16,673 nt of DNA from Bryobacterales bacterium (GCA_003132905.1 PKZC01000345.1:2379-19051), one strand, 5' to 3'; counted from the first letter of the stretch, positions 1-7,622 are shown. Program-made: numbers and translations. Notes: generated by a model from the sequence alone, not told the origin.

Positions 1-1
1 G

Positions 2-1183
2 CCCGCGTCGCTGATCTCGGCGGTCGCGTATCTGGAAAGCTGGGGCGACGCGCAGGCCGCCAGCCCTGCTGGTCCCAAAGGCATCATGCAATTCTCCGAG
101 GCGACGGCCCGGGCCGCCGGATTGCGCGTCGTCCGTACCACGCGCGTTCAGGTGACTACATCACACGAGTTGGTGCGCCGCAAACGGGGCCGATCTGTCT
201 ATCGGACCGTGCGTCACAAAATGCCGTACACCGTGACGGTTCGTGACGATCGCTTGAACCCGGACCGCGCCGCGCCCGCCGCCGCGCGCTATCTGGCCCG
301 CATGGAAACGAAGTTCGGCAGCCGCGATTGGGCCATCTTCGCCTATCATTGCGGCGAAGGCTGCGTGTCCGATCTGCTTCCCCTAACCGAAGCCGCCGTG
401 CACCATAAGCATCCCACCGTGGCGGAAATGTTCTTTGCCGCCAATCCCGCGCTCCATGAAGAACTCTACCAGGTGTTGCAGCGCGAAATGCAGCGCGATT
501 ACTCGCCCACCTACTGGTTCCGCATCAAACGCGCCGAGCAACTGCTGGCGTTATATCAGGAAGATCCGGCGGCGTTCCGCGAACTCGCCGAAGAGTACCA
601 AAATCCGATCCATCCCAAGCGCCGCGCCGCCAATCGCTTGATGGTCTGGCTGAAATCGCACGACATTTTCTACCGGTCTAGCGACGATTTACGCCTGGCT
701 AGCGGTAAAGGTCTGGCCAGAGTGTTCGACGATCCAAAATATTTCGGATTCTTATTGCCGGAGATGGCCGACGGCCCGGATCGGGATCTCTACCTGCAGG
801 ATTCGCCCGCGGCGATTGGAACGTTGCTCTATATCGCGTTCGAAACGCGGCGTCTGTTCGAACAGTTAAGACCCAAAAGTGAGCAGTTTGTGCCATTGCA
901 GGTGGCGGAACTGGTGGGCACAACGGACCGGCCGGCGGAAGCAGGAACGCTGCTGGTGGATCCTGAGTTCCCGGAACATTCCACCGGGCAGGTGTTCGAT
1001 ATCGACCGTTCCAACCTCCCGCGCGGCGAGCGCGAGTGCCTTAATTTCACTTTGGACGATATGGGCTGGGACGGCTATCTCGGATTCATTCAGGTGACCG
1101 GCGACACCGTGCATATTGGATCCTCGCCGTCATCGCGGGAATTCTTCGCGGCTGTGTTCGAAGAAGCTGCTTTACCGAGATAG
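2..1183 (+). CDS. Lytic transglycosylase, SLT domain (5' end outside window)
   Basis: The gene enters from the left edge already in frame (first full codon at base 2) and stops with TAG at 1181-1183. The first visible residues read VAYLESWG, with the probable catalytic glutamate at nt 35-37, then SPAGPKGIMQF. This is the SLT family pattern of Glu, Ser/Gly-rich turn and MQ. AYHCGEG (nt 341-361) matches the AYNxGxG substrate-groove motif. Family knowledge: such enzymes cleave the MurNAc-GlcNAc bond of peptidoglycan in the periplasm and release 1,6-anhydro products. Between the MQF segment and the next family block (RYLARM, nt 290-307) there is an unusual stretch of about 40 residues rich in Arg/Lys (about nt 125-247). 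The last 250 or so residues hold no LysM or other domain I recognise. The signal peptide, if any, is outside the window. The ATG at 86 is internal to the domain and is not the start. The SLT call is firm; the subfamily (MltD-like or other) is not. Confidence 0.85.
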   Translation, partial: PASLISAVAYLESWGDAQAASPAGPKGIMQFSEATARAAGLRVVRTTRVQVTTSHELVRRKRGRSVYRTVRHKMPYTVTVRDDRLNPDRAAPAAARYLARMETKFGSRDWAIFAYHCGEGCVSDLLPLTEAAVHHKHPTVAEMFFAANPALHEELYQVLQREMQRDYSPTYWFRIKRAEQLLALYQEDPAAFRELAEEYQNPIHPKRRAANRLMVWLKSHDIFYRSSDDLRLASGKGLARVFDDPKYFGFLLPEMADGPDRDLYLQDSPAAIGTLLYIAFETRRLFEQLRPKSEQFVPLQVAELVGTTDRPAEAGTLLVDPEFPEHSTGQVFDIDRSNLPRGERECLNFTLDDMGWDGYLGFIQVTGDTVHIGSSPSSREFFAAVFEEAALPR

Positions 1184-1185
1184 CT

Positions 1186-2874
1186 CTACAGGTCGCCGTC
1201 GTCCAAGGACGCAGCATGGGAGCCCCAAGTCAGCGCCGAGCTCTGCACTGTGGAATCTCCCCAGATGATTGCATCGCCCCAGATAATGGCGAATCCCTGC
1301 AGCGTGGAATCGCCCCAGATAATTGCGTCACCCCAGATAATGGCATCGCCCCAAATGATGGCATCACCCCAGATAATGGCGTTGGACTGAACAGTAGAGT
1401 CGCCCCAGATAATGGCATCGGCGGAGACCAACGTTACGGTTTGAGTTTGAGCGTTGTATTGTGCAATCGGTGACAGCGCTTGAAAATTCACGGGGTCCCG
1501 GTTTGTAAGCGCGCTCTCGATATCCAGATACCCTGCGCCCACCGCGAAAATATCCTGCTGTGTTACAAATGTGCCGGTGTGATGCAGGCTGGTGGCGCTG
1601 GTGTAGCGCGCAAACTGCTTGGTGGCGGTCTTCATGAGCCGGGCCTTAATTTGATCCGGCGTCAGAGTGGGATCTTCCTGCAGCATTAAGGCAGCCGCAC
1701 CGCTGACAACCGGGGTCGCCATGCTGGTACCGCTCAGCTTGAAATAGTCGGTTGAAAGGCCGCCGCTGGACTTCTCGTAAGTAGCGGTTGAGATCAGGGT
1801 GTCCGGATGCTGGGTTGCTATGGTGCAGCCGGGCGAAGCCAGAAGCGAAACCACATTGTTGCCGGGAGCCACTAGGTCGGGTTTCACTACATGATCGAGC
1901 AGCGTGGGCCCCTTGGAGCTATAGCTGGCCACCTGGTCATCGCTGCGCCAGGGAGTTTGGTTGGCGTTCATCGCGCCCACGGTGATGACGTAGGGGTCGT
2001 TACCGGGCGAATTGATGGTTGCATAGCCGAGAGTGCCGAGCGAATTGTCGCGGCCCATATTTCCGGCCGCCACCACTACGGTGATCCCAGCTTTCCAGGC
2101 TGCCTCCACGGCCTGGCATAGCGGATCCAGTTGGAAGCTTTCATACACCGGGTGCCCGAGCGAAAGGTTAATAACCCGGATGTTGTATTGGTCCTTCAGC
2201 GCGATGGCTTCGTCGATGGCCTCGATCACGTCCGATTCCTGTCCGTTACCGTTGGCGTCCAGGACGCGAAGGTTTACGATATTGGCGTTCGGCGCAACCC
2301 CTTTGAAGGTGTGCGTGAAATTCGGACCGGTGGATTGCGCTCCATTCGCCGCCACGATGCCCGCCACATGCGTGCCGTGACCGTACTGATCGGAAGCATC
2401 CTGGCCGCTGACGAAGCTCTCGCTGAAGACCACTCGGGAATGCGACCCGTCGTTCGCGGCGAGGTCCTGCTTGAGTGCCACACCACTGTCGATCACCGCT
2501 ACTCCCACTCCAGTCCCGGTCCAACCTTCACTCCACAGCGGATCGGCGTTCACGGTCTGAGTGGTGATGTCCAGGAGACTGGAAGTGGGCCTATTGGGAG
2601 AGATATATGCCACCTGCGGGTTTGAGGCCAGACTTTCGATCATCGAGACCGGCACGGTCATATGAGTTGCCGGGATGCTGCGGAAATGGCGTCGGATGCG
2701 GCCCCCAGGGCCAGCCAATTCTCCAGATCGTGCACCGGCGAAATTCTTATATTGAACGATGACATCCACCATGCCAGAGGCGGTGGAATGGGGGACGTCC
2801 GAGGCAACCTTAGGACCAGCGAACGCCAAAGAACCAACCAAACTGATCACAACAATTTGAATCGTTCGCTTCAT
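1186..2874 (-). CDS. Secreted subtilisin-like serine protease (peptidase S8) with C-terminal AIIWGD repeats
   Basis: A 562-residue subtilase. I chose the ATG at 2874. It gives a clean signal peptide (MKR, then a hydrophobic run to about residue 19 with an AFA|G cleavage site), and a GGAGG motif lies 12 nt upstream. An in-frame ATG at 2919 lies upstream of that motif. Residues about 35-95 look like an I9-type propeptide. The catalytic triad is visible: Asp129 in AVIDSGV, His166 in GHGTHVAGI, Ser384 in GTSMATP, with oxyanion Asn272 in AAGN. The catalytic domain ends near residue 460. Residues 487-552 are a hexapeptide array (separate entry), and the end is acidic (DDGDL). Role: an exported endopeptidase, probably nutritional or processing; its substrate is unknown. 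Its stop codon is two bases from the stop of the convergent transglycosylase, so there is no room for a dedicated terminator between them. The catalytic family is certain; the role of the repeat tail is unknown. Confidence 0.95.
   Translation of the reverse strand: MKRTIQIVVISLVGSLAFAGPKVASDVPHSTASGMVDVIVQYKNFAGARSGELAGPGGRIRRHFRSIPATHMTVPVSMIESLASNPQVAYISPNRPTSSLLDITTQTVNADPLWSEGWTGTGVGVAVIDSGVALKQDLAANDGSHSRVVFSESFVSGQDASDQYGHGTHVAGIVAANGAQSTGPNFTHTFKGVAPNANIVNLRVLDANGNGQESDVIEAIDEAIALKDQYNIRVINLSLGHPVYESFQLDPLCQAVEAAWKAGITVVVAAGNMGRDNSLGTLGYATINSPGNDPYVITVGAMNANQTPWRSDDQVASYSSKGPTLLDHVVKPDLVAPGNNVVSLLASPGCTIATQHPDTLISTATYEKSSGGLSTDYFKLSGTSMATPVVSGAAALMLQEDPTLTPDQIKARLMKTATKQFARYTSATSLHHTGTFVTQQDIFAVGAGYLDIESALTNRDPVNFQALSPIAQYNAQTQTVTLVSADAIIWGDSTVQSNAIIWGDAIIWGDAIIWGDAIIWGDSTLQGFAIIWGDAIIWGDSTVQSSALTWGSHAASLDDGDL
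1219..1416 (-). repeat. Eleven-unit hexapeptide (18-bp) array encoding AIIWGD repeats
   Basis: The 198 bp encode exactly eleven in-register hexapeptides at the end of the subtilase. In order they are AIIWGD, STVQSN, four AIIWGD, STLQGF, two AIIWGD, STVQSS and ALTWGS. Seven units are identical as protein, and the three S-T-[VL]-Q spacers are also six residues long, so the register never breaks. Units differ from each other mostly at synonymous positions (GCA/GCG, GGC/GGT, GAT/GAC, ATC/ATT). This suggests the peptide, not the DNA, is conserved. I recall similar IVWGD/NIVWG-type tails on acidobacterial and actinobacterial subtilases, but I know of no assigned function. A beta-solenoid or surface-binding stalk is possible. 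Confidence 0.95.
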
Positions 2875-3060
2875 GGATGGATAGCACCTCCGTCCTGGTA
2901 CAGGCAGGTGGTAGCCCAAACTAAGTGGCTTTAGAATGTGTGAGATTCAAGGCGATGGGACACTTTGCCTTTGACAACTTGTCGGGGCGTGAGACAGTAT
3001 GTCCCAAAGGTCCTGTCACCCACTAGTACCCCTGTACTATGCACCAAAAAATGGGGAAGG
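2875..3060. promoter_or_regulatory. Palindrome-rich spacer between histidine kinase and subtilase
   Basis: This 186-bp gap holds no credible gene. It contains two copies of the palindrome GACA-N3-TGTC, at 2973-2983 and 2993-3003, exactly 20 bp apart. A one-mismatch copy (GACA-N3-TGCC) lies at 2959-2969, and a perfect 6-bp inverted repeat TAGTAC-N4-GTACTA at 3024-3039. A perfect -35 hexamer TTGACA (2971-2976, plus strand) overlaps the first palindrome, but its -10 partner (CAGTAT, 2995-3000) is poor. On the minus strand no strong promoter for the protease stands out. TTGTCA (2978-2973) is the best -35-like hexamer, without a matching -10. The palindromes lie about 85-165 bp upstream of the protease start, a suitable place for operators. 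The regulator is unknown. Confidence 0.45.
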
Positions 3061-3822
3061 CTACTTCGGGACGGTGAAGTGAAACGTGGCGCCTTGGCCG
3101 AGTTGGGATTCCACCCAGATTCGCCCGCCGCGCTGCTCGACAATCCGCTTGCAGATCGCCAAACCAATGCCGGTGCCTGGGAATTCGCGGCCGTGCAGCC
3201 GCTTGAAAACGCCAAAGATCTGCTCGTGATAGCGGGGATCGATTCCGATTCCGTTATCCCGGAAGGAGAATTGAATAGTAGAACCGATGTCGGAAGCCGA
3301 GACATGGATCTTGGGCGGCTCCGCGCTGCGGAAGCAGATGGCATTCGAGAGCAACTGGCGGAAGAGCTGCGTCAACTGTGCGAAATCGAACTGAACTGAG
3401 GGCAGCGGATCGTTCGTAATCGTCGCTCCACTCTCGCGCACCACTGCATCGAGCATCAAGATCGCGCCTTGCAGCGCGCCTTCGGGCCCCACTTCCTCGA
3501 GCGGCTGGTCCAGGGAGCGGAACTGATGGGAATAGGTAAGTAAATCACCCAGAAGGCGATCCATGCGCTGGGTGGCTTCGAGGATATAACGCATGAAATC
3601 GACACCATCCCCGTCCAGTTGGCCCTGATAGCGCCGGTCCAGCAACTGGGTATAGCTCACAATCATGCGGATCGGCTCACGCAGATCATGCGAAACGGCG
3701 TAAGCGAATTGCCTGAATTCTTCGTGATGGCGCTTCTGCTCGGCGATCAGCCGAGCATCGAGCTGGTCCTCATCCGTGGGGGCTGGTTCGCTCTGGGGGC
3801 TCATAATCCCGTGCATTTCCAT
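3061..3822 (-). CDS. Soluble sensor histidine kinase without an obvious input domain
   Basis: A 253-residue protein with no membrane segment. Residues 1-35 are a charged, probably coiled leader. The HisKA dimerisation helix follows, with the phospho-accepting His45 in YAVSHDLREP. The HATPase domain shows the N-box Asn160 (QLLSNAI), G1 box DNGIGI (189-194), the LHGREFPGTGIGLAI segment (209-223) and a terminal GATFHFTVPK. This H-box and the FKRLH element resemble bacteriophytochrome-type kinases. Those normally carry PAS/GAF/PHY input domains, which are absent here. It would autophosphorylate His45 and pass the phosphate to a response regulator, but none is encoded nearby. The input may come from another protein through the short N-terminus. 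Start is uncertain: ATGs at 3822, 3816 and 3804 all lack a clear Shine-Dalgarno. It is divergent from the DUF1015 gene (46-bp gap) and 186 bp upstream of the protease; co-transcription with the protease is possible but not shown. Confidence 0.88.
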   Translation of the reverse strand: MEMHGIMSPQSEPAPTDEDQLDARLIAEQKRHHEEFRQFAYAVSHDLREPIRMIVSYTQLLDRRYQGQLDGDGVDFMRYILEATQRMDRLLGDLLTYSHQFRSLDQPLEEVGPEGALQGAILMLDAVVRESGATITNDPLPSVQFDFAQLTQLFRQLLSNAICFRSAEPPKIHVSASDIGSTIQFSFRDNGIGIDPRYHEQIFGVFKRLHGREFPGTGIGLAICKRIVEQRGGRIWVESQLGQGATFHFTVPK

Positions 3823-3868
3823 TCTACGCGCTACGTGAATCTTACGGGTCCTCTGCTATCCTGATCGC

Positions 3869-5119
3869 TTGGCACGCATCTTCCCTTTTCAACCTTATCG
3901 TTACAGCCCAAAAGCCGGGCCCATCGAGAACCTCGTCACCCAGCCTTACGACAAGATCTCGCCTGGCATGCAGGCGCGGTATCTCTCTCTAAGCCCTTAC
4001 AACCTGGTTCGCATCATTTTGGGCCAGCGGACGCCGGATGATCGCGAAGGCAACGACGTCTACACCCGCGCCGCCGGTCTCCTTAAGGATTGGATCGGCA
4101 GTGGCGTTCTGGTGCAGGAGGGTGAACCGAGCGTTTACGCGTATTTTCAGAAGTTTACGGCGCCGGATACGGGACAAAATCTCGAGCGCAAGGGCTTCAT
4201 AGGCATCGGAGCCATCGAGGAATACGCGGATGGGGTGGTCCATCGCCACGAGCACACGCTTTCCGGCCCGAAGAAGGATCGCATGGAGCTGCTGCGCCAC
4301 ACCCATGCGCATTTCGGCCAGATTTTCATGTTGTATCCGGATCCGGAACTGGCGATCGATCGGATTCTCGATCAGGCCGCGACAGGCGCGCCCGTGATCA
4401 CACTCCAGGACGAAGATGGCGTGACGCATTCGGTCTGGAAAATCTCAGACCCGGCTGCGATCGCGCGGATTCAGGCGTTGATGGCCGACAAGAAGCTACT
4501 GATCGCCGACGGGCATCATCGCTATGAGACTGCGCTGGCGTTTCGCAATGAGAATCCGGGCCTGAAGGATGCGCAGAAAGTGATGATGACTTTCGTGAAC
4601 ATGCATTCGCCCGGACTGGAGATTCTGGCCACTCACCGGGTTTTGGGAGGGCTGGCTCAATTTGACGGGCCAGCGTTCGCAAGCAAGATTCAGGCGCGGC
4701 GGCTGGGTTCCATTGATGAATTGAAAAATGACGAATTGAAAAAGATCTTTCGAACGCCCGCCCCGGACAAGGTGCGCATCGGCTTGGCGCTGGCATCGGG
4801 CGAAGTTTATCTTTACGAGCGCGACCGCAAACCTGGGGATCTGGACGTGAAGGTGTTGCACGAGGAATTGCTCGGCACCGCGCTCGGCATTAGCGACGAG
4901 GCGGTGCGCGAACAAAAACACATTGAGTATGTGCGAGGGCTGGACGCGGCGCACGCCAAGGTTCGCGACGGCGGCGCACAAATTGCTTTCTTGCTGGAAC
5001 CAGTAACCGTACAACAAGTGGCGGATGTGGCGTTCTCTGGTGGCGTGATGCCCCAGAAATCGACCGATTTTTATCCCAAGCTGCTTAGCGGTCTGACGAT
5101 TTACAAGCTGGAGCAGTAA
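3869..5119 (+). CDS. DUF1015 family protein, function unknown
   Basis: A 416-residue cytoplasmic protein that I recognise as DUF1015 from several blocks: an N-terminal [11 protein letters not shown], a conserved QPYDKI (25-30), [18 protein letters not shown] (125-142), [11 protein letters not shown] (146-156) and [10 protein letters not shown] (213-222). The length is normal for the family. The start is a TTG at 3869. It is the only start that keeps the conserved MAxIxPF N-terminus, since the first in-frame ATG is residue 34. No Shine-Dalgarno is visible. A -10-like TATCCT at 3857-3862 ends 6 nt before the TTG, so translation may be leaderless. The many conserved His, Asp and Arg residues suggest an enzyme, but I know of no demonstrated activity. 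It stands alone on its strand. Its last 35 bases overlap the end of the convergent ferredoxin gene. Confidence 0.85.
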   Translation: MARIFPFQPYRYSPKAGPIENLVTQPYDKISPGMQARYLSLSPYNLVRIILGQRTPDDREGNDVYTRAAGLLKDWIGSGVLVQEGEPSVYAYFQKFTAPDTGQNLERKGFIGIGAIEEYADGVVHRHEHTLSGPKKDRMELLRHTHAHFGQIFMLYPDPELAIDRILDQAATGAPVITLQDEDGVTHSVWKISDPAAIARIQALMADKKLLIADGHHRYETALAFRNENPGLKDAQKVMMTFVNMHSPGLEILATHRVLGGLAQFDGPAFASKIQARRLGSIDELKNDELKKIFRTPAPDKVRIGLALASGEVYLYERDRKPGDLDVKVLHEELLGTALGISDEAVREQKHIEYVRGLDAAHAKVRDGGAQIAFLLEPVTVQQVADVAFSGGVMPQKSTDFYPKLLSGLTIYKLEQ

Positions 5120-5483
5120 GAGAGTCCACGGCAAATACGAATTCTTCCACGGGCTTACCGCCGATCAGGTGCTCCTGGATAATGCGCTCCAGCACTTCGG
5201 GCGTGGCCGAGTGATACCAAACGCCGTCGGGATAAACCACGGCAATGGGACCACGCTCGCAGATGCGCAGGCAATTCGCTTTGGTGCGATAGACGCAACC
5301 AGAGCCCTGCATCAGTCCTGCTTCGGCCAGGCGTTTTTTCAAATAGTCCCAAGAAGCGTTGGTAACTTCGCGCTCCGCGCACTTGGGTTTGGTTTGCTCG
5401 GCGCACAAGAAAATGTGCCGCGAGAGCGAACCGATTCCGTAGTTGCGGGCGATGGTTGTGAGATCTTGATTATCTGGCGGCAT
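5085..5483 (-). CDS. Thioredoxin-like [2Fe-2S] ferredoxin
   Basis: A 132-residue protein. Cysteines C27 (IFLC), C35 (KPKC), C71 and C75 (CLRIC) form a C-x7-C ... C-x3-C layout typical of thioredoxin-fold [2Fe-2S] ferredoxins; C63 and C127 are extra. The motif [12 protein letters not shown] (79-90) matches the family's conserved strand after the second cysteine pair. The first gap (x7) is shorter than the x10-12 I recall for the Aquifex/Azotobacter proteins. Start ATG 5483-5481 overlaps the hpnB stop as TAATG, the usual arrangement for coupled translation. An upstream in-frame extension to 5768 would lie inside hpnB and is rejected. It probably carries electrons for an unidentified reductase, conceivably the MDR oxidoreductase or a lipid enzyme of the same operon. 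The TAA stop lies inside the convergent DUF1015 gene (35-bp overlap). Confidence 0.88.
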   Translation of the reverse strand: MPPDNQDLTTIARNYGIGSLSRHIFLCAEQTKPKCAEREVTNASWDYLKKRLAEAGLMQGSGCVYRTKANCLRICERGPIAVVYPDGVWYHSATPEVLERIIQEHLIGGKPVEEFVFAVDSLTAPACKSSDR

Positions 5484-6598
5484 TATCTGGCATCTTGGAC
5501 GCGCTCCTTCCAGACGCCGCCGCGGCCGGTCCAGTAAGAGAGGGCTGAATCGATAGTAGCCGACATGTAGAATAACGCGACGAGCGGGAGCAGCGGCGCC
5601 CACGCGACAGATCGTCCGTAGAAACGTAGCGCGGGTGAGTAGGCGATTATCATCAAGATCCAGGCCGCCAAGCCCCAGATGGCCGCGAGCGGGTGATTGG
5701 TGAAGAGTAGCAGGGGCGGAGCAAGATAAATGATCGCCATTCCGAGAATGGTTCCAGCCAGCAACCACGAGGAGTGCTGAAGCTGAGCGAAGGCCGTACG
5801 CGAGATCATGGCACGGATTTCGGCGAAAGTAGTGTAATCGCGAATGCTCCGGGTTTCTTCGGTTACTCCCAGCCAGATCCTACCGCCGGTGCTCTTGACG
5901 GCGCGCGCGAGAGTGCAATCGTCGATGATGGCGTTGCGAATGCTTGCAATTCCACCAATGCGATCGATCGCGCTGGGACGAATCAGAATGCATCCGCCGG
6001 CGGCTCCGGCAGTCCGGCGACCACGTTGGGCGATCCAAGCGGGGGGATAAAGCATGAAAAAGAAAAACACGAAGGCCGGGATCAGCAGCGTTTCGGCGAG
6101 TGAGCGGCAGCGCAGTTTCACCATCAATGAGACCAGGTCCAGCTTTTCGGATTCGGCGCGTGCGACTAATTCGGCGATGTTGCCGTGGGCATGAACGACA
6201 TCGGCGTCGGCGAACAGCAAGTAATCCGGCGCCAGCGACCGGGCGTACTTTAATCCCTCCGAGATGGCCCAGAGTTTTCCAGACCAGCCCGCAGGCAGCC
6301 GATTGGCCTGAACGATTGTGACGCCGTTCTGAGTGGCCACCGCGACCGTCCGATCGGAACTGTGATCGTCCACCACGATGATGTGCAGCGGTCCCGGATG
6401 GTTTTGTTCCAACAGGGAAGAAACAGCCGCGCCAATGACCGCCTCTTCATTCCGGGCAGGAATGATGACGCAAACCGATTTAGCTAACGCCGGTACCGCC
6501 GGCTTGAGCGACGCCGAGATCTGCCAGAAGCCTCCGCGAGTTGTAAAAAGATAAAGCCACGCGCCGAGTGAAGCGGCCGCGACCAGTTCGAGTGTCAA
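5483..6598 (-). CDS. hpnB: Hopanoid-associated glycosyltransferase HpnB (GT2 family)
   Basis: A 371-residue membrane glycosyltransferase. Residues 1-18 form one membrane helix. The GT-A domain has [10 protein letters not shown] (43-52), VVDDHSSD (75-82) and the metal-binding DAD at 131-133 (LLFADADV). [17 protein letters not shown] (154-170) followed by a Phe-rich helix and LYPPAW is, in my recognition, typical of HpnB. The acidic pair DD (226-227) probably marks the catalytic base region. Three or four C-terminal helices follow (about 275-350). HpnB is linked by genome context to hopanoid lipid biosynthesis; its exact reaction is not settled, as far as I know. The start is TTG at 6598-6596, which overlaps the preceding stop as TTGA; the first in-frame Met is far inside the domain. 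No other hpn gene (shc, hpnCDE) lies in the window. Confidence 0.87.
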   Translation of the reverse strand: MTLELVAAASLGAWLYLFTTRGGFWQISASLKPAVPALAKSVCVIIPARNEEAVIGAAVSSLLEQNHPGPLHIIVVDDHSSDRTVAVATQNGVTIVQANRLPAGWSGKLWAISEGLKYARSLAPDYLLFADADVVHAHGNIAELVARAESEKLDLVSLMVKLRCRSLAETLLIPAFVFFFFMLYPPAWIAQRGRRTAGAAGGCILIRPSAIDRIGGIASIRNAIIDDCTLARAVKSTGGRIWLGVTEETRSIRDYTTFAEIRAMISRTAFAQLQHSSWLLAGTILGMAIIYLAPPLLLFTNHPLAAIWGLAAWILMIIAYSPALRFYGRSVAWAPLLPLVALFYMSATIDSALSYWTGRGGVWKERVQDAR

Positions 6599-7605
6599 AT
6601 CGTGATCACGACCTTGCCGATGAAATCGCCCGAGGCCTGGCAGCGGAATGCGTCGGCGGCTTTGGCGAAGGGAAAAACTTTATCCACCACCGGCTTGATC
6701 TTGTTCACTTCGATGGCGCGGTTCATATCTTCGAACATGGCGCGGCTGCCGACGCCGATGCCAATCATCGCGCCGCTCTTCATCATGAGAATGGCGGGAT
6801 TGATGTCGCCTCCTCCAGCCAGGAATCCGATGAGCGCGACCTTCCCGGCGAAGGCGGCGGATTCGAAGGATTTATTAAGAGAGCCCGCGCCGCCGTTTTC
6901 CAGGATGTGATCGACACCACGGCCATTGGTGAGTTCCATCACTTCTTTTTGCCATTCCGGATAGCGCTTATAGTTGATTCCGTCGGAGGCGCCCAGCGTG
7001 CAAGCCCGCTGGATCTTGTCGTCGCTCGAAGACGTAATGATGACCCGCGCTCCGGCAGCTTTGGCCAACAGCAGGCCCGCCATGGACACACCGCCGGTGC
7101 CGAGACAGAGCACCGTGTCGCCGGGCTTCACGGGCTTGCCTGAGACCATCAGGGCGTTCCAGGCCGTGACCGCGGCGCAGGGCAGAGTGGCGGCTTGTTC
7201 AAACGAAATCGTGTTCGGCTTGGGAACAACTCCATCTTCGTGCAGCACGATGTATTCGGCGAGCGTTCCATCGAGAGGACTTCCCAAGGCGGGATGCCGC
7301 TCTGTCATGGGACCCGAGATCCAACTCTGGAAGAAGGTGCCAATCACGCGGTCGCCGGTTTTGAAGCGGGTGACGCCGGGACCGACGCCAGCCACTTCAC
7401 CGGCGCCGTCGGAGAGCGGAATCAGGTTGCGAGTGACGGGACCGCCAAAATAATTTCCGGTGACCACCATCTGATCGCGATAGTTGAGCGATGTAGCGCG
7501 GACGCGTATAAGAACTTGGTGCGGCCCCGGCTGAGGGTCAGGGCGTTCGGCGGGGCGCAACCCGTCCAGGCTGGTTGCGCCTTTTTCAACTTCGTAAACT
7601 TTCAT
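6595..7605 (-). CDS. Zinc-independent MDR oxidoreductase (quinone oxidoreductase-like)
   Basis: A 336-residue medium-chain dehydrogenase/reductase. The GroES-like half carries SLNYRD (39-44) where zinc alcohol dehydrogenases have a Cys-GTD zinc ligand, and PLSDGAGEV (63-71). The structural zinc cysteine cluster is also missing. This places it among zinc-less quinone-oxidoreductase or enoyl-reductase relatives. The Rossmann half has GTGGVSMAGL (169-178), and TSSSDDK (191-197) may favour NADPH. LENGG (about 235) and GFLAGG are family-typical loops. Substrate unknown; candidates are quinones, enoyl compounds or aldehydes. The start ATG directly abuts a perfect inverted repeat that fills the gap after clpC, and no Shine-Dalgarno is visible. 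Its stop overlaps hpnB by 3 bp (TTGA). Confidence 0.88.
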   Translation of the reverse strand: MKVYEVEKGATSLDGLRPAERPDPQPGPHQVLIRVRATSLNYRDQMVVTGNYFGGPVTRNLIPLSDGAGEVAGVGPGVTRFKTGDRVIGTFFQSWISGPMTERHPALGSPLDGTLAEYIVLHEDGVVPKPNTISFEQAATLPCAAVTAWNALMVSGKPVKPGDTVLCLGTGGVSMAGLLLAKAAGARVIITSSSDDKIQRACTLGASDGINYKRYPEWQKEVMELTNGRGVDHILENGGAGSLNKSFESAAFAGKVALIGFLAGGGDINPAILMMKSGAMIGIGVGSRAMFEDMNRAIEVNKIKPVVDKVFPFAKAADAFRCQASGDFIGKVVITI

Positions 7606-7621
7606 CTGTACGATTGTACAG
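7606..7621. promoter_or_regulatory. Perfect inverted repeat CTGTAC-N4-GTACAG at the MDR start codon
   Basis: The two 6-bp arms (7606-7611 and 7616-7621) are separated by four bases and occupy nearly all of the 17-bp gap between the clpC stop and the MDR ATG. As DNA it could be an operator. As RNA it would form a small hairpin ending at position -1 of the start codon. No U-tract follows, so it is not a standard terminator. The core TAC-NNNT-GTA is shared with the inverted repeat at 3024-3039 and partly matches the TACANNTGTA operator of BlaI/CopY-type repressors. Confidence 0.5.
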
Positions 7622-7622
7622 A

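Noticed and set aside
1219..1416. CRISPR-like spacing of short repeats
   Set aside because: Units are contiguous 18-bp coding repeats with synonymous drift, without unique spacers and in frame with the protease.
1216..1473. A plus-strand repetitive frame across the AIIWGD array
   Set aside because: It is the mirror of the subtilase tail, and the subtilase frame is continuous with the catalytic domain.
2875..2919. Subtilase start at ATG 2919
   Set aside because: It would add 15 residues in front of a normal signal peptide and lies upstream of the GGAGG motif that serves ATG 2874.
3024..3039. Rho-independent terminator after the histidine kinase
   Set aside because: The stem is 6 bp and AT-rich, and the T-run lies before it in the direction of transcription, not after.
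2965..3399. A small plus-strand gene driven by TTGACA at 2971
   Set aside because: Its translation has no features of a real protein and runs antisense to the conserved ATPase domain of the kinase; an antisense RNA remains possible.
5484..5768. N-terminal extension of the ferredoxin gene to 5768
   Set aside because: It lies within hpnB in another frame, and the TAATG overlap at 5481-5485 gives a natural start.
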